The position numbers and the translations under genes are program-made. A stretch of 64,000 nt of DNA, from positions 30,697,087-30,761,086 of the forward strand of contig BTRK01000001.1 in the NCBI GenBank assembly GCA_036245805.1, in the 5' to 3' direction. Each line of letters opens with the position of its first letter. The first letter of the stretch is position 1. Positions 24,001-34,734 of this stretch are shown piece by piece. The stretch is from Pristionchus mayeri (lineage: Eukaryota; Nematoda; Chromadorea; Rhabditida; Neodiplogasteridae). The notes beneath the pieces are model-generated. The model did not search any database. It was not told the origin of the DNA and saw nothing but the letters and a program-made list of their open reading frames with translations.

Positions 24001-24590
24001 CTTGAAACATGAATAAAGAGCCAAAAATGATTTAAAATGCTCAAAGTTGTTGACGATATTCCATCCACTAGTGTCCCTCTCTCTCTCCACTCACGAGTGT
24101 AGCTGATGTCCTCCTGATCGTGCATGTTGATCTCGGGCAGCGTCGCCATCCGCTCCAGCTCCGCCGCCTCTGCTGCGTCCACGTGACCTACCAAGGATAG
24201 AGATAAATGCGCAAAACGCTTCTTTATCAACGATCGACATATCAATGCATCGCAAATGCAAAAAAAAAAACACGACATCTTCGGTTTCTGGCTACTCCCT
24301 CCTCCTCCCTCGTTCCATCATTGAGAGCTTGAGCGGCCGACCATGAAGGGAGGAATACTTATGCCCTGTTAGTTCTCACGGAAGTGACTTTTATTTGAAT
24401 TCCCGCAATATCATATCTGGGCCCGAGAACTAACGCCACATTAGAAATGAGTGGGCTTGATGAGGAATAGGAGTGGGTGGCCATTAACCGGAGAAGCGTC
24501 CAAAAATCGATAATCGTAATCGAAAGCTCACCCGTGAGATTCCTCGCCTGGCTACGGTAACTGCTGTCGACCTCCATCATCTGAGATTCG
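21050..24590 (-). CDS. Helical, possibly Nup107-like nucleoporin
   Basis: A chain of minus-strand exons with good acceptors: about 24589-24538 (MMEVDSSYRSQARNLTG), 24190-24097 (DAAEAAELERMATLPE), 23920-23835 (STALCEDFHKFERAQDG), 23640-23547 (LCSQGVKALEGTIRSS), 23378-23300 (SEVEAYRLVLLAHNYEDQRE), 22858-22803 (DSSLLANACAHDDDTRQLV), 22640-22532 (LLRWSEQAAAEDPSRF), 21700-21648 (RVVFALVRCGKYEEARQLL) and 21149-21070. The protein is almost wholly alpha-helical. The 'E..tWRLl' type segment followed later by 'lvR.G+.eEA..L' recalls Nup107/Nup84 of the nuclear-pore Y complex. The match is judged by eye and could be chance similarity between helical scaffolds. The 3' end near 20.9-21.1 kb and its border with the PEX12-like gene are unclear. 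Confidence 0.4.
21311..21647. repeat. Inverted duplication including an exon end
   Basis: About 130 bp at 21311-21448 is an inverted copy of 21507-21647, with a spacer of about 60 bp. It includes GGGGGTACGACATTTCCGCA, which covers the splice donor of the exon encoding the EEARQLLRG segment of the nucleoporin-like gene. Confidence 0.8.
21722..22530. other. Intron of the nucleoporin-like gene; no element recognised
   Basis: Holds short polypyrimidine and poly-C tracts (for example near 22230) and nothing that could be assigned. Confidence 0.3.
24366..24433. repeat. Short MITE remnant
   Basis: GTTAGTTCTC and GAGAACTAAC bracket a piece carrying GAATTCCCGCAATATCATAT, the terminal motif also present at 6.2 kb and 13.5 kb. 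Confidence 0.45.
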
Positions 24591-24599
24591 AGGGATCAA

Positions 24600-25380
24600 A
24601 GATCAGTCAATAAACTGGAAAATATCAGGCCTCTCACGAGAGAATCGGGACAATTTGAAATTTTCAATTGACATTAAAATTTTGGGAAGTAATGTTTATT
24701 GCGTCTCCGTTTAGTATTTGACCAGACTAGACTAAAACTGGAGTTTCAGATTTTTTGCATGCGCTTCAGCCGCAGATGATACTGCAAAGGGGGATATTGC
24801 AAACTTGAGACGTTATTCATTGGTTACTGGGATTTTCCACAATGAAAGTGGTGGCATTTGCACGAAAAAGTGTTTATATGATTAAAAGAACGATTTTGGC
24901 ATATGTTGTTCATTTTTCACTTTTGCGACCGTTGCAGCACACGCATGGTAGTTCCGTTTTTGCGGCTGCAAGATGCAGTAGGGGCAAAACGCACTAGGAA
25001 TGTCTTCTAGACCCCATATCCGTACGAAACAACATTTAAAATTAATTATTTGCATTTTCAATGTCAACTCGTTGTCCCTATTCTCTCGTGAGAGGCCTGA
25101 TATGGTGGATATCGCATGGTCTTCAACCAATCGACTCCCAATTAGCACACACACAAACTTGCAAATCATTTATCATTTTTACCTCGAGTTTCGGTACTTC
25201 ATCAGATCCTATAAATTATAAGACAACATGCTTAAGATGAGCGTAAAGCTTCTTCTCCGTTAGCAAGAACCACTGTACAAAAAATAACAACAAAGCGAGA
25301 GAATCGCAACACCGGAATAACTGTTATATTATAACGCGAAAAAAATACGAGGTCGTGTGCTGTGCACATTCTGACCCCCT
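24600..25380. other. No exon recognised
   Basis: Gap between the nucleoporin-like exons and the coiled-coil exons at 25.4-25.8 kb. It may be a long intron or an intergenic spacer; no decisive signal. Confidence 0.3.
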
Positions 25381-28300
25381 GGCCGTGCGCTCAGTGCACA
25401 TTGCCCATTGCCGTCTCCTCGATGCTCCTCCATCAGCACCTCCTCCTCCTCCTCCTCTCCCTCCTGGTCGTAGTGATGATGGACCTCCTGCTGCTCCACC
25501 ATCCCTGCAGCACCCGCCGCCTCGTAGTAGTCGCCCAGCTGCTGCAATGGGTTACTGTATTACTGAATATCGATTTAATTGCCAGATGTCTTCTGATCTA
25601 CCATCCGCATGTTTCTTTCACTGAAGTATGCATGCTAACTACGAAGCTTGAATACACATGTCTCCCACTCAATTTTCAGGCGAAAGAGATCAAAGATCAA
25701 AGATCACGTACCAGATGGAATCCGTCTTGCTGCAGCTTGCTCTGCCAGTACGTCCGCTGCATCTCGAGCACCTCGCGTTGCAGCAGCAGCAGCTGCAAGC
25801 AATTGCATGATTCCGTGCACCGCTGATGCTGTCATGACTTCTTCATGATTGTTAGCGGAATAACTTCCCCTCTTTTGCAATCTCCATATTCCCTAAGCCA
25901 CGTGTCATCCTTGCATCTCTGCACATTTACGTGATTCATGGCGTGTATAAAAGGGAGAGATCTCTTCTCTTCCTCGGCGTTCTACGATAAAGGCACTTGG
26001 ACGAGAGTAGTTAGCATAGTTGTGCACGATACAATCGGGGGGGAGCCCATCCGGATGGGCACCCCCCCCCTCGACGTCGATCGGTAGGTCAAGACTAAGT
26101 ACCATAACCAATCGATAGTACAGTACACCCAGATACCGTATATGGATACCGTAACCCGCGAATATCGCAAACTAACTTTATTTTTAAAAAGTCCTGGCAC
26201 CGTGCCCAATCGATTGTACAGTACCCAAGTTACTACCGTAACCCAGTTCCATGGGTCAGATCCAGTTCCTTCGGTCAAACATTTTTCTAAAATTGTCAAA
26301 CATTTTTCTAAAAATCCTAAGTCGATTATAAAATTATTCTACAGTAACGAGTGATACTGTAGGATAATTAAAAATAATTTTACTATCGATTTTAAAATTT
26401 CAGAAAAATGTTTGACCCAAGGAACTGGATCTGACCCATAGGACTGGGTTACGGTAGTGACTTGGGTACTGTACAATCGATTGGGCACGGTGCCAGGACT
26501 TTTTAAAAATATAGTTAGTTTGCGATATTCGCGGGTTACGGTATCCATATACGGTATCTGGGTGTACTGTACTATCGATTGGTTATGGTACTTAGTCTTG
26601 ACCTACCGATCAATTTTTGACCATGACCCCCTATACGTCGAGGGGGGGGGGGGGTGCCCATCCGGATGGGCTCCCCCCCCCGATACAATCCCTGCACATC
26701 TATGGTAGTTAGTCTTCTTCACACATGCGTCTAACACTCAATTCAGTCGTCTGTCAAACCCAGTATCCTACTTCCACTTAAGCTGGATTGGAGAAGAGGG
26801 GGAGGGTATTATACAATTTAGAGGAGCATCCACGACAGAAGGGAAACATGGAGGCAAACGGTCAAAACAACAACAACGTACATTCTTCTGTAGCGCTGCG
26901 GTCTCCTCGTCGACGGGCCTCATCTGCATGGCTACGTTCGCCCGTTCCTCCGAGTGCACCGCCGACTCCAGCACGCTCACGCGCGCCAGGAAATGGAGCG
27001 AAACATTGAGGGTAAAGAGGTGATAGCAGTAATAATAATAATATATTTATGAAGAGATGAATCCCTACTAATACAAATCTCGCAGAAATAAAAAGGGATT
27101 AATATACGCGAGGACATATCATAGAAATTTGCAAATATCGATTGATCTACTATCTCCCCTCAAGAGGTCATACCATAGGCTTTGGCAAATATCGATTGAT
27201 CCCCCCTCAGCACACCTGATTCTCCTCCATCAGCCTCTTCCTGGTGTTCGCTCCGTTGCCGATACTCATCATGCCGCTGTGCTGGGGATGATTCAGCCTG
27301 CGATGCTACCGTAGGTCAACCGTATCTCAGGGTCCCTGATTCAGGGCCATCACTTCAACGGTTCACTAGAGCCCCCAATGATCCCTCTTGATTGGTGCAC
27401 TCAACAGTACCCTCTTTCGGGGTTTATCAGGAGTACATTTCGATATGGTATCTCCCTTCTTCCTGCCGAGAACTAAATATGCAGTCCCTGATCATCGGTT
27501 ATCGATTCCCATATCGTAGCCATCTTATGCACTCGATCGATATTTTACCGTACCTCTTCCTCAGAAGGCGACGGCAGCGACTCCAGCTTGCACGACGGAG
27601 ACACCACTGACGTCACTATCTGAGAGTTGTTTATGAGTTCTGCACACAACTTGCTTGTTTTCTCTACCGTGAATAAATTTTGATAATTTTACGAACAGGA
27701 ATCAAGTCATTCCGCATTATTAGGCAATTGTACCATTAGAAACTGTGTAATTAACATTTTATGACGATTAGTTGTGTTCACACGGCACCAGTTCTCACCT
27801 CATTCGATCCGGCCGGTATGAAGTCATCGGCGACGATGATCGGCATCGACGGATCGTCGTAGACCATGAGAAGAGGACGACTAGTGCGCGCCCTGAGGAA
27901 GCTCATTGGTAAACCCGGTAACACTTCGACCAGGATATGATGTGAGTCTAACATTGACATTTTGAAATAATCAAAATTCAATACGACATCAATATTTATA
28001 AAAAAATAGATCACTCACATTGTCCATCTTGATATGTTACCTCGGCAGCGACATCATGTACGCGCCGTTCATGCTGGACAGACTGAAAGGCATTTCATAA
28101 AAACCTGCCTCTTTCCAATTCATTTAAACCTTTCCCAACATTGATTATTATGCGGAGGGATCAAACCAATCGTTCGAATCAATCAAATAAGAAGCTATCA
28201 AAGAAATCAAATCAAAGAAGAAAAACAAAAGCAGCAAAACAAGCCAAGCATCCTTGCCATCTCCCATGTGCCAAAATTAAACCCGTGCACTCACGTGTTA

Positions 28301-31300
28301 GCGACGTCCGTCTCGTCGTCATCTTCGAGCAGATGGTAGAAGGACTCGTCGACGTCGTCGTCGAAGAAGGCGTACTGCATCGACTGCAAGGGAGAGATGA
28401 ACTATATTGTCAATATTGTCCCTATCAAGAACATGTGCACAAACAACCAAGAATTCTTGTGCCAAGAAAATTATAAAAATGTCGCGATCGTGTTCGTCGT
28501 CCCGCTCATAGCAGAAATTTATTTTTTGTTTATTTACATAATTATTTATTTATTTTTTTAGTTTATTTCCATGGTTTAATTATGCAGTAAAATTACTTGG
28601 AAAGGATGCAATTCATAGAGAATTCATCCACAATATTGCTTCCCAAAAAGCTGTCTACAGTTTATCATGGAAGCTCACATTCCCATTCAGACCAGCTCAA
28701 TTATTATATTTATGCATAAAGGATTGGCAATACGAAGCGCGCACTTTGCACCCAATCCTGAATTCCATCTTGAGCAATATTTCTTCAATTTTCCATTTAT
28801 TTTTCGATTTATCAAAATATTTCGAATTTTTTGGATAAATCTGTTCTAACTAAAAGTTAGACCTATTTACGTGAACACAGAAAAGTGTAAAATAATGGGT
28901 GTTTCAATTGATGTCGGATAGCTCAAATTCAAATCGAATATTTGGAATTATTCGAAAACGAATATTTCCGTCACTCAGAGCGGTTATTATCGATCGTTGA
29001 GACACATTTGATAAGAGTTAGAAAAAAAGATTCCCCTTCTCCTTTTCACTCCACGGATTAGCAAAACGAATAAACCGCTTATCGAATAGCTGGATGAAGA
29101 AAATGATTCGCAAACAAATACTCGTTTCAGGTGTGAAAGCAAACATTAGTAAATTGGGAAATAGTTGCTTTCCCCATTCTACCCTTTACTCATATGCGAA
29201 GCCACTCCAAAGAAGGAATTATGCAGGTAACGTTTCATAGAATCCTTGTCACAAGCATAGTTTTCTCTCTTGTAGGAAGTTTCGCCGCACTACCCCACCT
29301 AGTAGTCGTCGAAGGGGTAAAAAATCTTGAAAAGTAGGAACTTTTTTCAAATTTTAACAAAAATAACTAAAAAATGGATCACTATTCCCAAATTTCAAAA
29401 AAGAATAAAAAATTGGTACGTTTTCACACTAATTCTCTAGTCTGTAGTCTAGAAGACATTTTAGACCCTCTTTTCCACTGGCAATTAGCGATTCCACCTC
29501 TTAACAACTGTAAATGCGATGACGAGGAAATATATTTTCCTTGTGAGGCAAACAAAGTGTAACATTTAAAAAAATAAACTATGGCAAAGAAAGAAATCAA
29601 ACATGGCAAATATGGTGTCCTCACCTCCGCCGGTCGGTAGTACTCCTGCAGGACGCCGCCCAGATCGTCGTCGCCGTTGAGCGCCAGTCGATCCGCCAGC
29701 TCGAGCATCTCCAGCTCTTCCGCCCGAGAGGAGGCACTCTCGAGAGAGGGCGGAGAGGCTGCAGGAGGGGAATGAGAGGGTGAGGAGAGGAATGGGATTG
29801 CAAGGAAGAAAGAGGGACGACAGAGGTCCATAGTTGAGCCACAAACAGTGAGTAAACATGGAAGAGAACAAGAATGACTAGATTAGATTAGATCAAGGAG
29901 GATGTAACTATGAGAGGTAGGTCAAAGAGTGGCTGCTCGACTGACCTATCTGGCCCAGTTGGAAGCCATTCTTGCGGATCTGCCTCTTCCGCGCGCAGAA
30001 GTCGCACTCGTTGACGTACGAGACGACGGGCGCACACCATGTTACTGCAAGGGCACGGGAATAATAGGATAAATATTTTGTACTTGCATTCAACGCAAAA
30101 AGAGTCAAACTATTTCTGTAGCATAAATCTATCGATCGCATCTCGTTACATAAATAAATACATAAATTATGCTGAAGTCATTGATTTCATAGATCTTCTC
30201 AAGTATGCGCAAGACACTCAAACATTACAACAGAGGGTTCCGAAACGAGGAAACTTGGGTTAACTGCTAAACATTGTCGAAAAAATGGCCTCACGTCTGC
30301 CGCTGTCCGGCGTGTCCGATCTTCTCGTGGACGTACCGAATGGCGAGTCGAACCTCGCCCCGTCTCACCATCGGACGAGCAGTCGAGGGACTGCAAATCA
30401 ATCAATATTTATCGCGTAAACTGCAAACTGCCTTAAAGTTACCTGACGAGGACGAAACCCTGATCTGACCCTGATCTGGTCGCGTGTACGAGAGTATGCA
30501 AAAATGAGAGAGCGCTGATCATTTCCGGCTTTCCCTTGAGGCTATTATTGATTTTTAACATTTTTGTATATTCATTCTCAACTAATTCAGCCATCGGCTA
30601 TTCGATGGAGGACAAAAAATAGGGGGTCAATTTTGTCCTCGTTCGGTAACTTTAATTTATTTTTTTTTACATTCTTTTTGACATTTAACTATAAAATAAC
30701 CGAACCAATTATATTACAGAAAGAGTAGAACTGCTTTTGGGCAAGCAACAATCCATCCTCTATACATAAAAACGAAGGAGGAAACAGCAAAGGCGATCAG
30801 GAATAATCATGAGAGAACAGCTTGAATTCTTCGTAAAGCCGGATGGAAGGACAAGGGTGTTGTTCATCAGTCTTTACGAAGAATACAAGCAGTACTTCAG
30901 CCATGACAAGGATCACCGAGTATGCCTTTTTAATAACGAAAATAACTTGCATTTCCTTATTATTAGTACCCGAGTAGCAGCACGCCCGAATCCGTGACGG
31001 TGAAATTCTTGCATCGAGTCCTGCAAAAATAGTAGTTATTAAAACTGATCAATGAACGTAGTAATTAACCAGCTCGCTATTATGCATTTAGCAATTACAA
31101 GTGGCAAAAGTTGCGCATTCTCTCCCAATCAATTTCGCAATCCGGTCATACACGATGAATCAGAGCTTTAAATGTAAGCAAGCGTGTTTACTAACCTCCA
31201 ATGGAAGTGCGCGTTCCTGTTCTCCTTCAGATCGCAGAAGCTCGGGTAGGCCTCGGCCTTCTTGAACGTCACAATGACATCGTAGAGGTAAGGAGCCAGT

Positions 31301-31513
31301 CCTCCGTAACTGCAAGTGCAATGTTGAAACACAAGCCCTAACCTAATCCTAAGCAGTATCGCATCACTCAATCTGGTTTTGTGAAGTAGCGGGTGAGTTA
31401 ACGCCATAGTAAGGCATAAAAAATAAGTAATAGTGAACACAAACCCATCACTGGAGGTGGTATCGTCGTTGAATCCCTTGGATGCATGGTTCACTCCGCC
31501 GTTAGAGGAACGC
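25381..31513 (-). CDS. Unrecognised long multi-exon gene, acidic with coiled coil
   Basis: A minus-strand exon series beginning with an ATG at about 31513 (MRSSNGGVNHASKGFNDD) and continuing at 31308-31200 (YGGLAPYLYDVIVTFKKAEA, FCDLKENRNAHFHWR), 31017-30974, 30387-30295 (GEVRLAIRYVHEKIGHAGQR), 30044-29945 (VNECDFCARKRQIRKNG), 29760-29625, 28384-28296 (an acidic YAFFDDDVDESFYHLLEDDD stretch), 28083-28040, 27890-27800 (LLMVYDDPSMPIIVADDF), 27625-27560, 27300-27215, 27000-26885, 25795-25712 (LQREVLEMQRTYWQSKLQQ) and 25545-25381. The first three exons join with matching phase. The HExxxGH plus CxxC pair recalls an integrase-type zinc finger, but the spacing is too short. I do not recognise the family; the later exons are a coiled coil. 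A large foldback element lies in the intron between the 27.0 and 25.8 kb exons. Confidence 0.5.
26037..26680. mobile_element. Large foldback element, copy 2
   Basis: A 644-bp palindromic element whose ends are G/C tracts around CCCATCCGGATGGGC. It is flanked by a perfect 10-bp direct repeat CGATACAATC (26027-26036 and 26681-26690), the expected target duplication. The arms share the ATCGATTGG / TACCGTAAC blocks of the 10.8 kb element, so both belong to one family. A 9-10 bp duplication is typical of Mutator-like elements, though no transposase is present. Confidence 0.85.
28480..29620. other. Long intron, AT-rich
   Basis: AT-rich segment between exons at 28.4 and 29.6 kb of the unrecognised gene. 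Short open frames only. Confidence 0.35.
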
Positions 31514-31769
31514 ATTAAGATGGACGTGTTCTGAAAGGAACTTAGAGTACCTGGAGGTGGAAAATATTCAGCAAAATAATGAAAACAAGCGAAAACACGG
31601 TGTGACACCCCCCCCCCCCTCCCCGGAATTACCCGAGTCGACCGGATCATTTTATAAATATTCATTGTTCCGCTACAGTAATTTAAATCTCAGATTGCTT
31701 TAGTCTACAGCGTTTTCATATTTTTTTAAAAACTAAGATTGAAGGAAAATCTGCAGATTCTGAACCTTA

Positions 31770-32100
31770 TGTGAAGGGGAATGGTGTTGAGTCTGAATGA
31801 GAATTTATCTCGTGGCTTCCAGCTATAATATTTTAGTCCTCCTCTTCCATTTCACAAGTTCAATCACAATAATATTATCTCCGTCTCTTTCGCTTCGCAT
31901 AAAATTTAATCGCAGAGTTCAATAATTCATAGATCAACTCTCCTCTCTCATTGTACTCCTCTCTGGCTTCAAATGACGAGACTCTCTTCTCTCTCGCCTA
32001 TGATCCTCTAATTTGACTCGCCCTTTCTCAATGCAAATCGATCCATTCTCGCCTATAAAAACCCCTCCGTGCGGTCTCCTCCTCACACCAAGTCGTCGAC
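31770..32100 (+). promoter_or_regulatory. MSP promoter region, copy 1
   Basis: The 330 bp before the MSP start codon match 46087-46418 upstream of the second MSP gene. Conserved items are a GATA-type site TTATCT (31805-31810), the block TCGCTTCGCATAAA, and a TATA box TATAAAA (32054-32060) 41 bp before the ATG. In C. elegans, GATA factors drive sperm genes including MSP; applying that here is inference. Confidence 0.7.
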
Positions 32101-32787
32101 ATGGCCCAGTCCGTTCCTCCTGGAGACATCGCCACCCAGCCCGGTACCAAGATCGTCTTCAACGCTCCCTACGATGACAAGCATACCTACCACATCAAGG
32201 TACGGTACCCGTCCCTGACCTACTGTCCCCCTCCTCCGTACCCTTCTCTCGTTCCCTCCGGATCTTCCTCCTCCCTCTTCACCAATTGACCTACCGTAAC
32301 CCTTTCCTTTCCAGGTGACCAACTCCTCTGCTCGCCGTATCGGATGGGCCTTCAAGACTACCAACATGAAGAGACTCGGAGTCGACCCCGCTGCCGGAGT
32401 CCTCGACCCCAAGGAGAACGCCCTCATCGCCGTCTCCTGCGACGCCTTCGCCTACGGACAGGAGGTACGGTACACACCCTCCCCCTCCATCCCCCTCCAT
32501 CCCTCACCTATCGTAGTCTGGTCTTTCCCGATTGATCTTATGTACCAGTCTACTGGCTGTTGTCGGAGAATCATATCTAAGCTGCCCCTTGGATTACTGT
32601 AGCTTCTCATTCCCTCTCGAATCTCGTTCTTCTACCGTATCCTTCTTTTCAGGACACCAACAACGACCGTGTGACGATCGAGTGGACCAACACCCCCGAT
32701 GGAGCCGCCAAGCAGTTCCGCCGCGAGTGGTTCCAGGGAGACGGAATGGTCCGCAGAAAGAACCTCACCATTGAGTACAACCCCTGA
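32101..32787 (+). CDS. Major sperm protein, copy 1
   Basis: Three exons, 32101-32199, 32315-32464 and 32653-32787, give exactly 127 residues, the standard MSP length. MSP polymerises into filaments that push the crawling nematode sperm and is also released as a signal for oocyte maturation. Identifying stretches are [39 protein letters not shown] and the C-terminus [11 protein letters not shown]. The fold is an immunoglobulin-like seven-stranded sandwich. Introns are 115 and 188 bp with GTACGG donors. The stop codon overlaps the polyadenylation signal: TGAATAAAGG places AATAAA at 32787-32792. It differs from copy 2 at two residues only (Phe for Leu in REWF, Thr for Ser in NLTIEY). All exon boundaries are identical in position to copy 2. 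Confidence 0.98.
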
Positions 32788-32792
32788 ATAAA

Positions 32793-34734
32793 GGTTGATT
32801 GTAATTGATCTGTTGGCCAGCGCACTCGAGGGTAATCTAAAACGGGGGTGAAGAATGATAGTAGGGGGCATAGTTATCTTATGTTGGCGGAGGGTGGAAG
32901 AGAGTCTCTGCGTAGATCAGGGGAGAATATCGATTGAATATTGGCACCGTCCTTCTCTTATTTCGTCATTTCTTCACTCATTTGATCCATATTCTCTCCG
33001 AGTGATTCCTTGATTATTCCCCTCTTATTCGATAGGAAGGACTAAAGGTATTTCTGTTCCCTCTCAAAAAAATCAATCACCACTTATTCTCCTCATTCCT
33101 CTCTCTTCCTCACCGTAATTGACTTAATCTTCTTTGTCGTTTCCCTCAATTCACTCTTCCATTCCTATCCATTGTATGCATCTCCCAGTCTACATCCTTC
33201 ATTCCCTTTTAATCTCTCCTTTCTCCCTTCTCTTATCTCCATATCTCATTGTTCAAAGTACTGTAGGTCCCAGTGAGAATCCTTCCCAACTGCATTCTCA
33301 ATATTCTGCGGAGAGTAGGGGGGAGGGGAACCAGTGGAGGTACCATGGAATAGATTCAGATAGAATATCTTAGCGATGTGCAATCAATCGATAAGCACGA
33401 GATTACGGTAGTCAATTGTAAAATTCGTTCTTTGGTAACATGGTTTGAGGTATGCATGCATCCCAAACGCGTGAGAAGTGTTCTTGCTGAGAGGAGTGTG
33501 GATCAGTTGCTCGTAATCGATTCTCGTTCCTTTTACAGTGCACATGTTCATTGCAAGCGATGCTCCATCCTGAGAGGATTGATCGATCACTCGATCACTC
33601 GATTACCGTATACCTTCCTCGAGGAAGACTCCTGCAGCTCGAGTACGGTAGAGGGACGATTTGAGAGGAAAATGAAAAGTATAGATATGCAATAGGAACA
33701 AAGATCAGAGATCATATGCAGATGTGAGCACTCCGAGGAGCATATCCCATTGAGTCTGTTGCACTCACAACAGAGACTCGTGACTTCATCAGATGGAATG
33801 GCATGGGAAATAAATATTTGAATAATTGATATCACGAGGGAGAGGGAAGCATCGTTAACTGATGTTTACTGAAGGTGGAATAGAGTCTCTTGCGGCTGGA
33901 TGAATCTGCTTCCTTCAGCCTCCTGCAACATCATCATCCTCTACGCTTTCGTCTTCCTCTTCTTTTAATGCATTCTGCTTACATCTTTCTCTTTTTCCTC
34001 GTCGTCTTTCTGATCGCAATGCCCTCTCGCATTCGATAACGATCTATCGAATTCAACTGTGCATGCATCATTCTCTATGATTCGAACTTTCCGAATTCAT
34101 CTCGTTTCATGTCCCTGGTCAGTCAATTACTTTCAAAAACAATACTGGGAGATCACTAACCATCAATAGTGGCAAAGAACACTTGAAGCAAAACAGGTAC
34201 AATTTCAGGCAACAAGTAAACAACACTCGCTCCCTCTCTCCGATCAGAAAGAAGGACTTACTATGCGAACTGTGGAGAGCAGCTTTCCCTGTTTCCATTC
34301 TACTCCCAAACTCTCCTGGCTTCCAGAGATTGAGAGGACGGAACTCCTAATTCATTGTTGTTCATCAGCAATGTTCTCATGTTAATCTATTCCCCACGAG
34401 GTCTCAAAACAGATTACTGCTCCTTTCCTTCACGTTCAATGTAACTTTCATCCTGTTCATCCGATCTCAGACTTACTTCATTTATCCCTCACATTCAAGA
34501 TCATACATACAACTCGATAACATTTAATTTAATGCGATATTATAAATACCTGATAACAAGTACGGCTCAGTCTTGATATCTCTCGAGAGAGAGCAAAGAT
34601 CAGAGGCAGTCAATGAGATACAATGGAAGGACAGTGGAAGGAAAGAAGGGAACCGGATAAGTTACAACGAGGTAGATCATGCGTATACCCTGGTTACGGT
34701 AGGGGAGAGGGTACGGTAGAGAGGGGGCGGGGCT
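32793..34734. other. Intergenic, no gene recognised
   Basis: The first 100 bp resemble the 3' flank of the other MSP gene. The rest shows only short open frames on either strand and pyrimidine-rich stretches. Confidence 0.4.

Noticed and set aside
29945..30387. Integrase-type H2C2 zinc finger in the unrecognised gene
   Set aside because: HExxxGH and CxxC are present, but only about 15-20 residues separate them instead of about 30, and the phase between the two exons favours another frame.
32083..32427. 114-codon minus-strand frame over MSP copy 1 (and the same at 46401-46745)
   Set aside because: It is the antisense shadow of the MSP exons and crosses their intron; codon-biased MSP coding explains the open frame.
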